Positions 51,774 to 59,637 of a stretch of DNA of 64,000 nucleotides are shown piece after piece; position 1 is the stretch's first letter; each line of letters opens with the position of its first letter. Below the pieces are notes generated by a model. That model was not told the origin of the DNA. It ran no database searches and was given only the letters and a program-made list of their open reading frames with translations. The stretch spans positions 62,001 through 126,000 of the forward strand of contig JAEEWT010000006.1 in NCBI GenBank assembly GCA_016287755.1, written 5' to 3'. Made by a program: the position numbers and the translations under genes. The stretch is from Prevotella sp. (GTDB taxonomy: Bacteria > Bacteroidota > Bacteroidia > Bacteroidales > Bacteroidaceae).

Positions 51774-52979
51774 CTATGCCTGTCCCTCAAAGACGGAACG
51801 TGAAGCATTCAAATAAGTCTCAATATCCTTGTCACCCCTACCGCTGACGGTCAGCACCACCACATCATCGGGCTTGAAGGTCATCTTCTCCAATACAGCA
51901 ATGGCATGTGCACTCTCAATGGCAGGAATGATTCCCTCCATGCGAGTCAGCTCATACCCACCGCGGATGGCCTCATCATCGTTAATGGCCAGTACCTTAC
52001 TGCGTCCTTTCACAGCCATGTTACAATGCATCGGTCCTACACCAGGATAATCCAGTCCGGCAGAGATGGTGAACGCCTCCTCGATCTGTCCGTCGGGTGT
52101 CTGCATCACCAGCATCTTCGCACCATGCAGGATTCCTACTGTGCCACGATGGATGGTAGCAGCCGTATAGTCGGTATCGATTCCATGACCGCCTGCTTCG
52201 GCTAATACGATCTTCACCCGTTCGTCATCGATATAGTGATAGATGGTTCCTGCCGCATTACTACCTCCGCCGATACAGGCAATCAGATAGTCGGGATAGT
52301 CGCGCCCCACCTTCTCCTGCAGCTGCCATTTGATCTCTTCCGAGATCACGCTTTGCATCCTGGCCACGATATCCGGATAAGGATGCGGTCCCATGGTCGA
52401 TCCCACGATATAGAAGGTATCAGAAGGATGACAACACCAGTCGCGTATCGCCTCTGAGCAGGCATCACTCAAAGTCATGTTTCCCGTTCTCACAGGATGA
52501 ACCTCCGCTCCCAGCATCTTCATGCGTTCCACATTGGTGTGCTGCCGTTCCACATCAGTGGCACCCATGAACACCTCACATTTCATGTTCATCAAGGCAC
52601 ATACCGTTGCTGTGGCAACCCCATGCTGTCCCGCACCAGTCTCGGCGATGATACGCGTCTTACCCATTCTCTTCGCCATCAGGATCTGTCCGATGGTGTT
52701 ATTGATCTTATGAGCTCCCGTATGGTTCAGGTCCTCGCGTTTCAGATACAGCTGACAGCCGTACTTCTCACTCATCCTACTGGCATAATACAGCGGTGAC
52801 GGACGCCCCACGTAGTCTTTCAGCAACTGATGATACTCCTGCTTAAACGATTCACTCTCAATGATCGGCAGATACGACTTCTGTAAGTCATCCACGCATT
52901 TATACAGTATCTCTGGAACATAAGCACCGCCAAACTCTCCGTAATAGCCATGCTCATCCACGTAAAAACTCTCTTTCAT
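51774..52979 (-). CDS. trpB: Tryptophan synthase beta chain
   Basis: This 401-aa PLP enzyme condenses indole with serine. Visible are GGAYVPEIL, the PLP-lysine motif REDLNHTGAHKINN, AETGAGQHGVA and CIGGGSNAAG. It lies 33 bp after the thioesterase gene with no clear promoter in between. It is separated from trpA by that thioesterase, whereas the two are often adjacent or at opposite ends of trp operons. Confidence 0.95.
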   Translation of the reverse strand: MKESFYVDEHGYYGEFGGAYVPEILYKCVDDLQKSYLPIIESESFKQEYHQLLKDYVGRPSPLYYASRMSEKYGCQLYLKREDLNHTGAHKINNTIGQILMAKRMGKTRIIAETGAGQHGVATATVCALMNMKCEVFMGATDVERQHTNVERMKMLGAEVHPVRTGNMTLSDACSEAIRDWCCHPSDTFYIVGSTMGPHPYPDIVARMQSVISEEIKWQLQEKVGRDYPDYLIACIGGGSNAAGTIYHYIDDERVKIVLAEAGGHGIDTDYTAATIHRGTVGILHGAKMLVMQTPDGQIEEAFTISAGLDYPGVGPMHCNMAVKGRSKVLAINDDEAIRGGYELTRMEGIIPAIESAHAIAVLEKMTFKPDDVVVLTVSGRGDKDIETYLNASRSVFEGQA

Positions 52980-53012
52980 ACAACTATTTCTATAAAATAT
53001 TCATCATTATTA

Positions 53013-53435
53013 TTACATCAACGAGTCGAACACCATAGGCTTGTCCTTCCTATACGCCAAACCTGTCATGGTGCAGATCAGATCACCGTGCTGGTTTCTT
53101 ACCTTGATCTCGCAATACGGAATCTTATGGTGGTTTAAGGTCTCTACAGCCTCAGCCACAAGAGTATCCCCCTCTGCGGCACTATGCAGGAAGGCGATGG
53201 AATTCTCTAATCCGAAGGTAAGCTTCCCCCGACTATTGGTAATCGCCGCAAAGGCCAGATCGGCCAATGTGAACAAGGCTCCACCCTGACAAACGCCACC
53301 GGCATTGAGATGCTCTTTGGTTACAACCATCTCTGCCCGTGCGTATCCCTCACGGATTTCAGTAATGCTTGCACCCATGTTCTTGGCAAACACATCCCCG
53401 TTATTCAAAAAATCTTTTAGTGTCATTAATTGCAA
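53013..53435 (-). CDS. PaaI-like hotdog thioesterase inside the trp operon
   Basis: This 140-aa hotdog-fold thioesterase has the PaaI-type motif LNAGGVCQGGALFTLADLAFA, with VTKEHLN ahead. It hydrolyses acyl-CoA or aryl-CoA thioesters in related systems; there is no obvious need for this in tryptophan synthesis. It begins right after a heptad array that also provides the trpA stop codon, at the junction of the D-C-F-A and B-E-G blocks. Confidence 0.88.
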   Translation of the reverse strand: MQLMTLKDFLNNGDVFAKNMGASITEIREGYARAEMVVTKEHLNAGGVCQGGALFTLADLAFAAITNSRGKLTFGLENSIAFLHSAAEGDTLVAEAVETLNHHKIPYCEIKVRNQHGDLICTMTGLAYRKDKPMVFDSLM

Positions 53436-53466
53436 TTCTCAATTCTCAATTTTCAATTCTCAATTT
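53430..53466. repeat. Heptad array between trpA and the thioesterase gene
   Basis: About five TTGAGAA/TTGAAAA units with 7-bp period; the trpA stop TGA (53462-53460) lies within it and the thioesterase ATG follows immediately. Confidence 0.92.
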
Positions 53467-54245
53467 TGCAAAGCAGTTTGCAACAAGTCCATGGCCTTGT
53501 CGGCATTACCCTGAGTCTCATTCAACAGGGTAACGAACTTCGACCCGATAATGGCACCGGCCGCGTTCTGCCATGCACTCTCCAGTGTCTGCTTGTTACT
53601 GATACCGAAGCCTATCATGCGGGAATTCCGCAGGTTCATGCTATGGATATGACGGAAGTAGGCTTGTTTCTGTTCATCGAAGTTTTGCTGAGCGCCTGTA
53701 ATACTGGCAGAGCTCACCATATAGATAAAGCCATCGGTATGGTCGTCGATGAACCGGATACGCTCCTCACTCGTTTCAGGAGTTATCATCATGATCACCC
53801 GCAGATCATATTTGTCGGCAATGGGTTTCACATCATTCAGATAATCTGCAAAGGGAAGGTCGGGTATAATCATTCCAGACACACCACTCTCCACACACTG
53901 CTGACAGAACTTCTCTACGCCGTAGTGAAGAACTACGTTCAGGTATCCCATCAGTACGAGCGGAATCTGCACCTCATCCTTGATGCTGCGCAGCTGTTCA
54001 AACAGCTTCGTTAACGTCATACCGTTCTTCAAAGCCACGGTGCCTGCGGTCTGGATCACCGGACCGTCGGCCAGGGGATCACTGAAAGGTATGCCCACCT
54101 CGATCATGCCGACGCCACGCTTCTCCAAGGTCTTGATAACATCGGCTGTACCCTCAAGCGTTGGACACCCTGCACAGAAATAAAGCGACAGGATTTTCTT
54201 GCCTGTTTCTTTCTGTTCACTAAAGAGTTTGTTGATTTTATTCAT
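53460..54245 (-). CDS. trpA: Tryptophan synthase alpha chain
   Basis: This 261-aa TIM-barrel protein splits indole-3-glycerol phosphate to indole. It shows MIEVGIPFSDPLADGPVIQ with the catalytic Glu/Asp, MGYLNVVLHYG and GFGISNKQT. The stop codon comes from a heptad array, so the last residues (LLQTALQN) may be slightly altered. Coupled upstream to trpF (54 bp gap). Confidence 0.94.
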   Translation of the reverse strand: MNKINKLFSEQKETGKKILSLYFCAGCPTLEGTADVIKTLEKRGVGMIEVGIPFSDPLADGPVIQTAGTVALKNGMTLTKLFEQLRSIKDEVQIPLVLMGYLNVVLHYGVEKFCQQCVESGVSGMIIPDLPFADYLNDVKPIADKYDLRVIMMITPETSEERIRFIDDHTDGFIYMVSSASITGAQQNFDEQKQAYFRHIHSMNLRNSRMIGFGISNKQTLESAWQNAAGAIIGSKFVTLLNETQGNADKAMDLLQTALQN

Positions 54246-54299
54246 TGTTATATATACTTATTTCACATGTAGTTATTTGACTCGTTCACATCCTTACCC

Positions 54300-55022
54300 T
54301 CAAGCATCCTGTCGGATCTCCTGGATGAAAGTCTTGAGTTTCTCCACATCCTTCAAGGCAGGAGCGGTCTCAAACTTACTGTTGAGGTCGATGCCTGCGA
54401 ACTGTGGGTGAGAGAACGCTTTGATACGACTGGCATCTTCGGGTCCTATACCACCACTTAACAGGAATGGGGTATGACCATCGTATGATGCAAGAACCTT
54501 CCAATCGAACTGTTCACCGCTTCCTCCATAACTATCACAACGTGTATCGAAGAGGAACATATCCACATGGCCTTCATACTGTTTACATGCTTGAAGACTT
54601 TCTTCAGATGATATACTTAACGCTTTGATGATCTTAATGTTCGGATGAATATCTGGATCAATTGTTCTACGTAGGTTATCAATCATCTCAACCGTCTCGT
54701 TCCCATGCAGCTGCACATAGTCAAGGGCATAGTTATAGACACGTGTCACGATGTTCTGAGGCATGTCATCCACAAAGACACCCACACGCTTGGGCAGATT
54801 TCCGTCCTGTACAGAGCTACCCTCCTCACACTTATTCCCCACACGTCTCGCTTCAGTTAGACGTTCCTCGGAATAATCAGGAATGATTCCCGCGCAAGAA
54901 GAAATCATCTGCACGAAACGACTGCTCGACGGGTAAAAGATAAAGCCCATCAGGTCGATCCCTAAAGAAGCTACTGCGCGAATGTTCTCCGGCTCACGCA
55001 TACCGCACACCTTGATAATCAT
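54300..55022 (-). CDS. trpF: Phosphoribosylanthranilate isomerase
   Basis: This 240-aa TIM barrel shows IIKVCGMREPENIRAVA (catalytic Cys), MGFIFYPSSSRFV, YVQLHGNE and FLLSGGIGPEDA. It is longer than many TrpF proteins because of an about 20-residue stretch near 55-75 (EARRVGNKCEEGSSVQDGN) that looks inserted. Overlaps the trpC stop by 4 bases. Confidence 0.93.
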   Translation of the reverse strand: MIIKVCGMREPENIRAVASLGIDLMGFIFYPSSSRFVQMISSCAGIIPDYSEERLTEARRVGNKCEEGSSVQDGNLPKRVGVFVDDMPQNIVTRVYNYALDYVQLHGNETVEMIDNLRRTIDPDIHPNIKIIKALSISSEESLQACKQYEGHVDMFLFDTRCDSYGGSGEQFDWKVLASYDGHTPFLLSGGIGPEDASRIKAFSHPQFAGIDLNSKFETAPALKDVEKLKTFIQEIRQDA

Positions 55023-55849
55023 AGTGAACTAACAATTGATGACTCAAAATTTTTCAATGTACAATCTGTGAGGAAAGACTTCAGGGCAGCACCCGGATCG
55101 GCCGTCTTCATGAAGTTCTCCCCAATCAAGAAACCGTTAAAGCCAGCCATTCTCAACTGACGGACTGTTTCGGGATTTGAGATACCGCTCTCGCTCACCT
55201 TACACATATCCTTCGGTAAGCGCGAAGCCAGTTGGAAAGAGTTATTCACATCGGTGATGAACGTCCCCAGATTCCGGTTATTCACCCCGCACATATCCGG
55301 TTCCAGCTCCACATAGTCGAGTTCCTTTTCCCCATGAATCTCCAGTAATACTTCCATTCCCAACTCATGAGCCATGCGCAACAAGTCGCGACACTGGTCG
55401 ATACGCAGGTCGGCAGCAATGAGCAGTACGGCTGATGCCCCACAGAGTCGGGCCTGGAAAAGCTGGTATTCGTCGATGACGAAGTTCTTGTAAAGGATGG
55501 GTAGGGTGACACCTGCACGACGGGCCAACGTAATGAATGCATCCCGACCACCGAAATAGTAATTATCGGTGAGGATACTCAGTGCAGCAGCACCATTCTG
55601 CTGGTACGACAAGGGTATCTCCTCTGCCCTGCCCTCTTCCTTGATCCAGCCCTTAGAAGGCGATTTCCGTTTGAACTCAGCGATGATGCCGCAATCGGCA
55701 GTCATGAGTGCCTGTCGCATGGAAGGACAGGTATTGCCCTCCATCATCATCTCCTCCACCTTCACATGCAGCGTCTGGGCCGGTACCGCCTCCTTGAAAT
55801 GCTCTACCTCCACCCTTTTCCGTGCTACGATTTCTTCCAGTATATCCAT
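55019..55849 (-). CDS. trpC: Indole-3-glycerol phosphate synthase
   Basis: This 276-aa TIM barrel shows IIAEFKRKSPSKGWI (substrate and catalytic Lys), LSILTDNYYFGG, LYKNFVIDEYQ, NNRNLGTF and SESGISNPE. It cyclises CdRP to indole-3-glycerol phosphate. Second gene of the operon, 44 bp after trpD and overlapping trpF by 4 bases. Confidence 0.95.
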   Translation of the reverse strand: MDILEEIVARKRVEVEHFKEAVPAQTLHVKVEEMMMEGNTCPSMRQALMTADCGIIAEFKRKSPSKGWIKEEGRAEEIPLSYQQNGAAALSILTDNYYFGGRDAFITLARRAGVTLPILYKNFVIDEYQLFQARLCGASAVLLIAADLRIDQCRDLLRMAHELGMEVLLEIHGEKELDYVELEPDMCGVNNRNLGTFITDVNNSFQLASRLPKDMCKVSESGISNPETVRQLRMAGFNGFLIGENFMKTADPGAALKSFLTDCTLKNFESSIVSSL

Positions 55850-55893
55850 ATCTCTACTTCATCAATGGTCGTCTTTTCCCTCACAGCACTTGA

Positions 55894-56898
55894 TTAGCTG
55901 TTCAGCTCCACGAATTTCTTGAATGTCTTCAGGGCATTACCGCTGTCAATACTCTCACGGGCAATCTCCACACAATCACTGATATCCTTCTTTCCTTTCT
56001 CCAGCACTTGGATACCGAAGGCCGCATTGGCCAGAACGATATTCTTCTGTGCAGGAAGACAGCGGTTTTCCAGTACACTGTCGAAGATGGCTGCAGCCTC
56101 TTCCTCTGTGGCACCTGCCACCAGTTCTTCGGGTTTGGCAATCTCAAAGCCCAGATCCTGCGGTTTGAAGATACGCTCGTAGTTATTCGTCGTCACCTTG
56201 AAATCACCCGTCAGCGAGATCTCATCATAACCGTCGATACTGTTCACAATACCGTAGTCGATTCCGATTTTCTGGTACACATGACTATACAAGCGCATCT
56301 GGTCGAGGTTAGCTACGCCCAGCAGCTGGCACTGTGGCTTGGAAGGATTAACGATCGGACCCAGGAGGTTAAAGCATGTCGGGAACTGCAACGCCTTACG
56401 GATAGGACCAACGAACTTCATGGCCTTGGCAAAGAGCTGGGCATGGAGATAGACAATACCGCACTCGTTGATGGAACGATTCAGTTTATCGATATCGTCC
56501 GTGAACTTGATGCCGTGGTGAGCAATGACATTCGAGGCACCGCTGGTACTTGTTGCCGCATAGTTACCATGCTTAGCCACCTTGTAACCTGCACCTGCTA
56601 TCACGAAACAGCTGGTGGTGGAGATATTGAAGGTGTTCTTCCTGTCGCCACCTGTTCCCACTACATCGATATAGCGGTCGCAGTCGAGCGGCACGGGAAC
56701 ACCCGTCTCTAAGATACCATCGCGGAAGCCCAGCAGCTCGTCCACGGTTATTCCTCTCATCTGCATTGCAGTCAGCAAAGCGGTAATCTGCTCATTGGGG
56801 AACTCGCTCTTTGTGATTCCCACCAGGATGTTCTTGGTCTCTTCACGAGAAAGCTCCTCGTGATTCAGCATCCTGTTCAAGATTTCTTTCATTTCCAT
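55894..56898 (-). CDS. trpD: Anthranilate phosphoribosyltransferase
   Basis: This 334-aa enzyme shows VVGTGGDRKNTFNIST (PRPP-binding), AKHGNYAATSTSGASNV and FNLLGPIVNP. It is the first structural gene of the operon here, preceded by the leader peptide and attenuator. Two adjacent ATGs (56898 and 56892) are possible starts. Confidence 0.95.
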   Translation of the reverse strand: MEMKEILNRMLNHEELSREETKNILVGITKSEFPNEQITALLTAMQMRGITVDELLGFRDGILETGVPVPLDCDRYIDVVGTGGDRKNTFNISTTSCFVIAGAGYKVAKHGNYAATSTSGASNVIAHHGIKFTDDIDKLNRSINECGIVYLHAQLFAKAMKFVGPIRKALQFPTCFNLLGPIVNPSKPQCQLLGVANLDQMRLYSHVYQKIGIDYGIVNSIDGYDEISLTGDFKVTTNNYERIFKPQDLGFEIAKPEELVAGATEEEAAAIFDSVLENRCLPAQKNIVLANAAFGIQVLEKGKKDISDCVEIARESIDSGNALKTFKKFVELNS

Positions 56899-56944
56899 AC
56901 CTTATATATTTATATTATTATTACCTTCAAAACCTACATGATGA

Positions 56945-56977
56945 AAAGAGGCCTGTCGTAAGAACGGCAGGCCTCTG
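56945..56977 (-). terminator. trp attenuator terminator
   Basis: On the minus strand AGAGGCCTG...CAGGCCTCT forms a 9-bp core stem followed by TTTTC, located 34 nt after the trpL stop codon and 46 nt before trpD. It is positioned as the terminator of a translation-coupled attenuator. Confidence 0.9.
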
Positions 56978-57010
56978 GATATCTTAAATGTATACACACG
57001 GCAACGTTGC

Positions 57011-57070
57011 TCACGACTTGTTGAATCTTGAGTAGCGCCACCACCATGCTGCGAATACATTATTAATCAT
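57011..57070 (-). CDS. trpL: trp operon leader peptide
   Basis: A 19-codon ORF reads MINNVFAAWWWRYSRFNKS, with three consecutive Trp codons. It lies between the promoter (57105-57135) and the attenuator hairpin. When charged tRNA-Trp is scarce, ribosomes would stall at the Trp codons and prevent terminator formation. The mechanism is established for trp operons in other bacteria; here it is inferred from the arrangement. Confidence 0.92.
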   Translation of the reverse strand: MINNVFAAWWWRYSRFNKS

Positions 57071-57104
57071 GCTCTTTTTCTTTTAATTTGAATGATTTCG
57101 GGTG

Positions 57105-57135
57105 CAAATGTACACAAATTCTTTTTATCTGCAAA
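57105..57135 (-). promoter_or_regulatory. trp operon promoter
   Basis: Minus strand TTTG (57135-57132), 19 nt, TACATTTG (57112-57105); the leader peptide ATG is 35 nt downstream. This is the only clear promoter I see for the operon. Confidence 0.82.
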
Positions 57136-57194
57136 ATAATTTGAAGATTTTTTATTCATGAAGTAATAAATATACCTATTATTGCGTTAATAAG

Positions 57195-57347
57195 ATGAAC
57201 AATATAACAAATCCGCCTATGCAACATTTTACACATCAAGAGACAATCAGTCCGTCTGAGAAGACGTTAAACACCATCCGGCAGTTCGCCTATGCTTGTA
57301 ACCTGCTGAAGCATTACGGGCAATGCCCCAACTATTGTCTGAACTAA
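57195..57347 (+). CDS. Small conserved-looking hypothetical protein (50 aa)
   Basis: The ORF reads MNNITNPPMQHFTHQ then ETISPSEKTLNTIRQFAYAC and ends KHYGQCPNYCLN. The SPSEKTLNTIRQFAYA segment resembles a family of very small Bacteroidetes proteins that I recall ending in a similar helix and an Asn-rich tail; function unknown. It stands 19 bp upstream of rpe on the same strand and could be co-transcribed with it. Confidence 0.6.
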   Translation: MNNITNPPMQHFTHQETISPSEKTLNTIRQFAYACNLLKHYGQCPNYCLN

Positions 57348-57366
57348 TTCATTAAAGCAGTAAGAA

Positions 57367-58017
57367 ATGGCAACATTGGTTTCTCCATCGCTGCTGGCGG
57401 CAAACTTTATTGACCTCCGCAGCGATGTGGATATGATCAACCGCAGTGAGGCCGACTGGCTTCACATGGACATTATGGATGGTGTCTTCGTACCCAACAT
57501 CTCTTTCGGTTTTCCTGTTCTGGAGGCTGTAGCCAAAGCATGTACCAAGCCGTTAGACGTTCATTTCATGATTGTACACCCTGAGCAGTACATCCAACGT
57601 ACGGCGAAACTCGGGGCGATGATGATGAATGTGCACTACGAGGTCTGCACCCATCTGCACCGTACCGTTCAGGAGATTCATGATGCCGGTATGAAAGCCG
57701 GTGTCACCTTGAACCCTTCCACACCCGTCAGTGTTCTGGAAGACATCATCAATGATGTTGATATGGTGCTGCTGATGAGTGTCAACCCCGGCTTCGGCGG
57801 TCAGACGTTCATCGAGAACACCATTTCCAAGGTACAACGACTCAAAGAGCTGATTGTACGGTCTGGCTCGAAAGCCTTGATTGAGGTCGATGGCGGTGTA
57901 CAGGCAGAGACAGCCCCCCGACTGGTAAAAGCCGGTGTAGATGTACTTGTCAGCGGCAGCTATGTATTCAAAGCCGCCGATCCGTTCCAGACGATTAAGG
58001 AATTAAAGGCACTGTAA
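57367..58017 (+). CDS. rpe: Ribulose-phosphate 3-epimerase
   Basis: This 216-aa TIM barrel interconverts ribulose-5-phosphate and xylulose-5-phosphate. It shows VSPSLLAANFIDL, LHMDIMDGVFVPNISFG, VDVHFMIVHPE-like LDVHFMIVHPE, VNPGFGGQTFIE and IEVDGGV. Pentose phosphate pathway, cytoplasmic. Confidence 0.95.
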   Translation: MATLVSPSLLAANFIDLRSDVDMINRSEADWLHMDIMDGVFVPNISFGFPVLEAVAKACTKPLDVHFMIVHPEQYIQRTAKLGAMMMNVHYEVCTHLHRTVQEIHDAGMKAGVTLNPSTPVSVLEDIINDVDMVLLMSVNPGFGGQTFIENTISKVQRLKELIVRSGSKALIEVDGGVQAETAPRLVKAGVDVLVSGSYVFKAADPFQTIKELKAL

Positions 58018-58058
58018 TCCCCTTTTTACTGAGTTTGATTCATCGGAAGGGCTCGCGA

Positions 58059-58658
58059 TCACATCTCCAGTTGGAGCATGATCTGGTGTTCGCGTGCCAT
58101 TTTGCGCATGTTCATCACGGCATAACGCATGCGGCCCAGTGACGTGTTGATGCTAACACCCGTTGTCTCGGCAATCTCCTTGAACGACATATCCTGATAG
58201 AATCGCATGTAAACCACCTCACGTTGCGTAGGCGGCAGCTGGTTCATCATACGGGTAACATCGTTCATCACCTGTGTGTTGACGTACTGGTTCTCCACAT
58301 TCGCCTCCATCAGATCCCTCGAGGAGATGTTCGACAGGTCGTTCTCTTCGTTCGGCTCTACAATATTCTCCGTACGATGATCACGATACCAGTCCATGAT
58401 CACGTTATGGGCAATGCGCATCAGCCAGGCAGAGAACTTGCCACTGTTGACATACTTGCCCTGATGGAGCTTAGTAATCACCTTGACAAATGTCTCCTGG
58501 AAGACATCATTAGCCCTATCGTGGTCGTGAACCACGAATAAGATATACGAAAAGAGCTTTGATTGTGTGCGTGAGAGCAGTAAATCAAATGCTTTATTGT
58601 TTCCTCCAACATACGATAAGGCCAACTCTTCGTCGGTCATACCTTTCAGATTGTCCAT
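58059..58658 (-). CDS. ECF RNA polymerase sigma factor (RpoE-like)
   Basis: This 199-aa ECF sigma factor has region 2 (HDHDRANDVFQETFVKVI) and region 4 (LPPTQREVVYMRFYQDMSFKEIAETTGVSINTSLGRMRYAVMNMRKM). No anti-sigma gene is adjacent, so control is probably at another locus or transcriptional. The 145-bp gap to the divergent riboswitch promoter holds no gene. Confidence 0.92.
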   Translation of the reverse strand: MDNLKGMTDEELALSYVGGNNKAFDLLLSRTQSKLFSYILFVVHDHDRANDVFQETFVKVITKLHQGKYVNSGKFSAWLMRIAHNVIMDWYRDHRTENIVEPNEENDLSNISSRDLMEANVENQYVNTQVMNDVTRMMNQLPPTQREVVYMRFYQDMSFKEIAETTGVSINTSLGRMRYAVMNMRKMAREHQIMLQLEM

Positions 58659-58793
58659 TTTTTCTATCTATTTGTATTGAAGTAACAATGTTTCGATAGG
58701 CATTTGATTTTAATTATTAATAAATTTTCGGGGGCAAAGATAAATAGTTTCGTTGAAATATGCAAACTTCTGATAAAAAAAATCGCATTTTTC

Positions 58794-58824
58794 TTTGTCT
58801 ATTCGCATTTTCGTTATATCTTTG
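58794..58824 (+). promoter_or_regulatory. Promoter of the cobalamin riboswitch transcript
   Basis: TTTG (58794-58797), 19 nt, TATCTTTG (58817-58824). It lies directly before the riboswitch aptamer. Confidence 0.82.
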
Positions 58825-58829
58825 CACCC

Positions 58830-59026
58830 GTAAGGTTCGCTATAGACGCGATTAAAAAGGGAATGGAGTGGAAATCTCCAACTGTCCCGCAGCTGTAAGT
58901 TCCATTATACCCACAAGCAACGGGCCACTGCCAGAAGGCGGGAAGGCGCTTGAGGGTGGAACAGAGTCAGAAGACCTGCCTTATGTGAACTCGCCGACTC
59001 TCTCGATGTAAGGGACGAAGGCAACC
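58830..59026 (+). promoter_or_regulatory. Cobalamin riboswitch (orphan)
   Basis: Class hallmarks are in the right order: AAAAAGGGAAT, a P-stem with GGAGTGGAAATCTCC, AACTGTCCCGCAGCTGTAAG, GCCACTGCCAGAAGGCGGGA and the conserved GTCAGAAGACCTGCC (B12 box) near 58968-58982. It has its own promoter, and an intrinsic terminator follows at 59155-59188, but no plus-strand gene lies between. The next plus-strand gene starts at 60896, beyond a convergent gene on the minus strand. Confidence 0.93.
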
Positions 59027-59154
59027 AAAAATAATGATTAAACAGCAACTATCCTGCCGATAGGCAGAATAGGTATGTTGTATAGGTACAGAGACTAGCA
59101 ATCGTTAGTTATTTTTCTAACCGTACGTGTATTATTATATAAGTTTATTAGGTG

Positions 59155-59188
59155 AAAGAGTGGTGCGTGAAGCATCGCTCTTTTATTT
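59155..59188 (+). terminator. Terminator of the riboswitch transcript
   Basis: AAAGAGTGGTGC and GCATCGCTCTTT form a 12-bp stem (two G-U pairs) with a GTGAA loop and a TTTTATTTG tail. Confidence 0.85.
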
Positions 59189-59203
59189 GTTGGCAAAAAA
59201 AAT

Positions 59204-59232
59204 GAGGTTGTCTGCAGGACGCAGACAACCTC
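59204..59232 (-). terminator. Terminator of the WG-repeat gene transcript
   Basis: GAGGTTGTCTGC/GCAGACAACCTC is a perfect 12-bp stem, followed on the minus strand by ATTTTTTTT. It is about 200 nt downstream of the 22-bp arrays. Confidence 0.85.
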
Positions 59233-59424
59233 TTCTGTTGTTTCGTGAAAAAGGCGAAACCATAAAATGAGATGCTGCAAATATAGGGTATATTTACGAA
59301 AGTTCCAAATAATTAAACGAAAATCTTCATTTTTTAACATTTCGGCAGTGTCATCCGTACACTATCTCCAAGGTGATCTCATCCCCTCTTGAAACGCTTC
59401 AAATGCCTTTGCACATGCGGTTTT

Positions 59425-59605
59425 GCATTCTAAAACCTATGGTTTTGGGGGCTAAAACCTATGGTATTGGATGCTAAAACCTATGATATTGGACGCTAAA
59501 ACCTATGATATTGGACGCTAAAACCATAGTTTTTGGAAATGATTCCCAACATGGGAATACTTTGTTCCCAACGTGGGAACATTTCGTTCCCAGCATGGGA
59601 ATAAG
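59425..59605 (-). repeat. Two adjacent 22-bp-period arrays, 3' UTR of the WG-repeat gene
   Basis: On the plus strand, about five units of GCTAAAACCTATGATATTGG type (59429-59536, exact 22-bp steps at 59451, 59473, 59495, 59517) are followed by three TTCCCAACATGGGAA-type palindromes (59543, 59565, 59587, again 22 bp apart). Read on the minus strand the palindromic units match the array after GH43 (37270-37400), including GGGAACAAAGTATTCCC. Confidence 0.92.
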
Positions 59606-59637
59606 CTGACATTTTGTGAGTACTATGAACATAGAGA

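Noticed and set aside
58704..58898. 64-aa ORF over the riboswitch promoter
   Set aside because: It overlaps the promoter and the aptamer, which explain the sequence conservation, and has no recognisable protein features.
59429..59605. Direct repeats resembling a CRISPR array
   Set aside because: The period is 22 bp with no unique spacers between repeats, the units are palindromic or tandem, and no cas gene is nearby.
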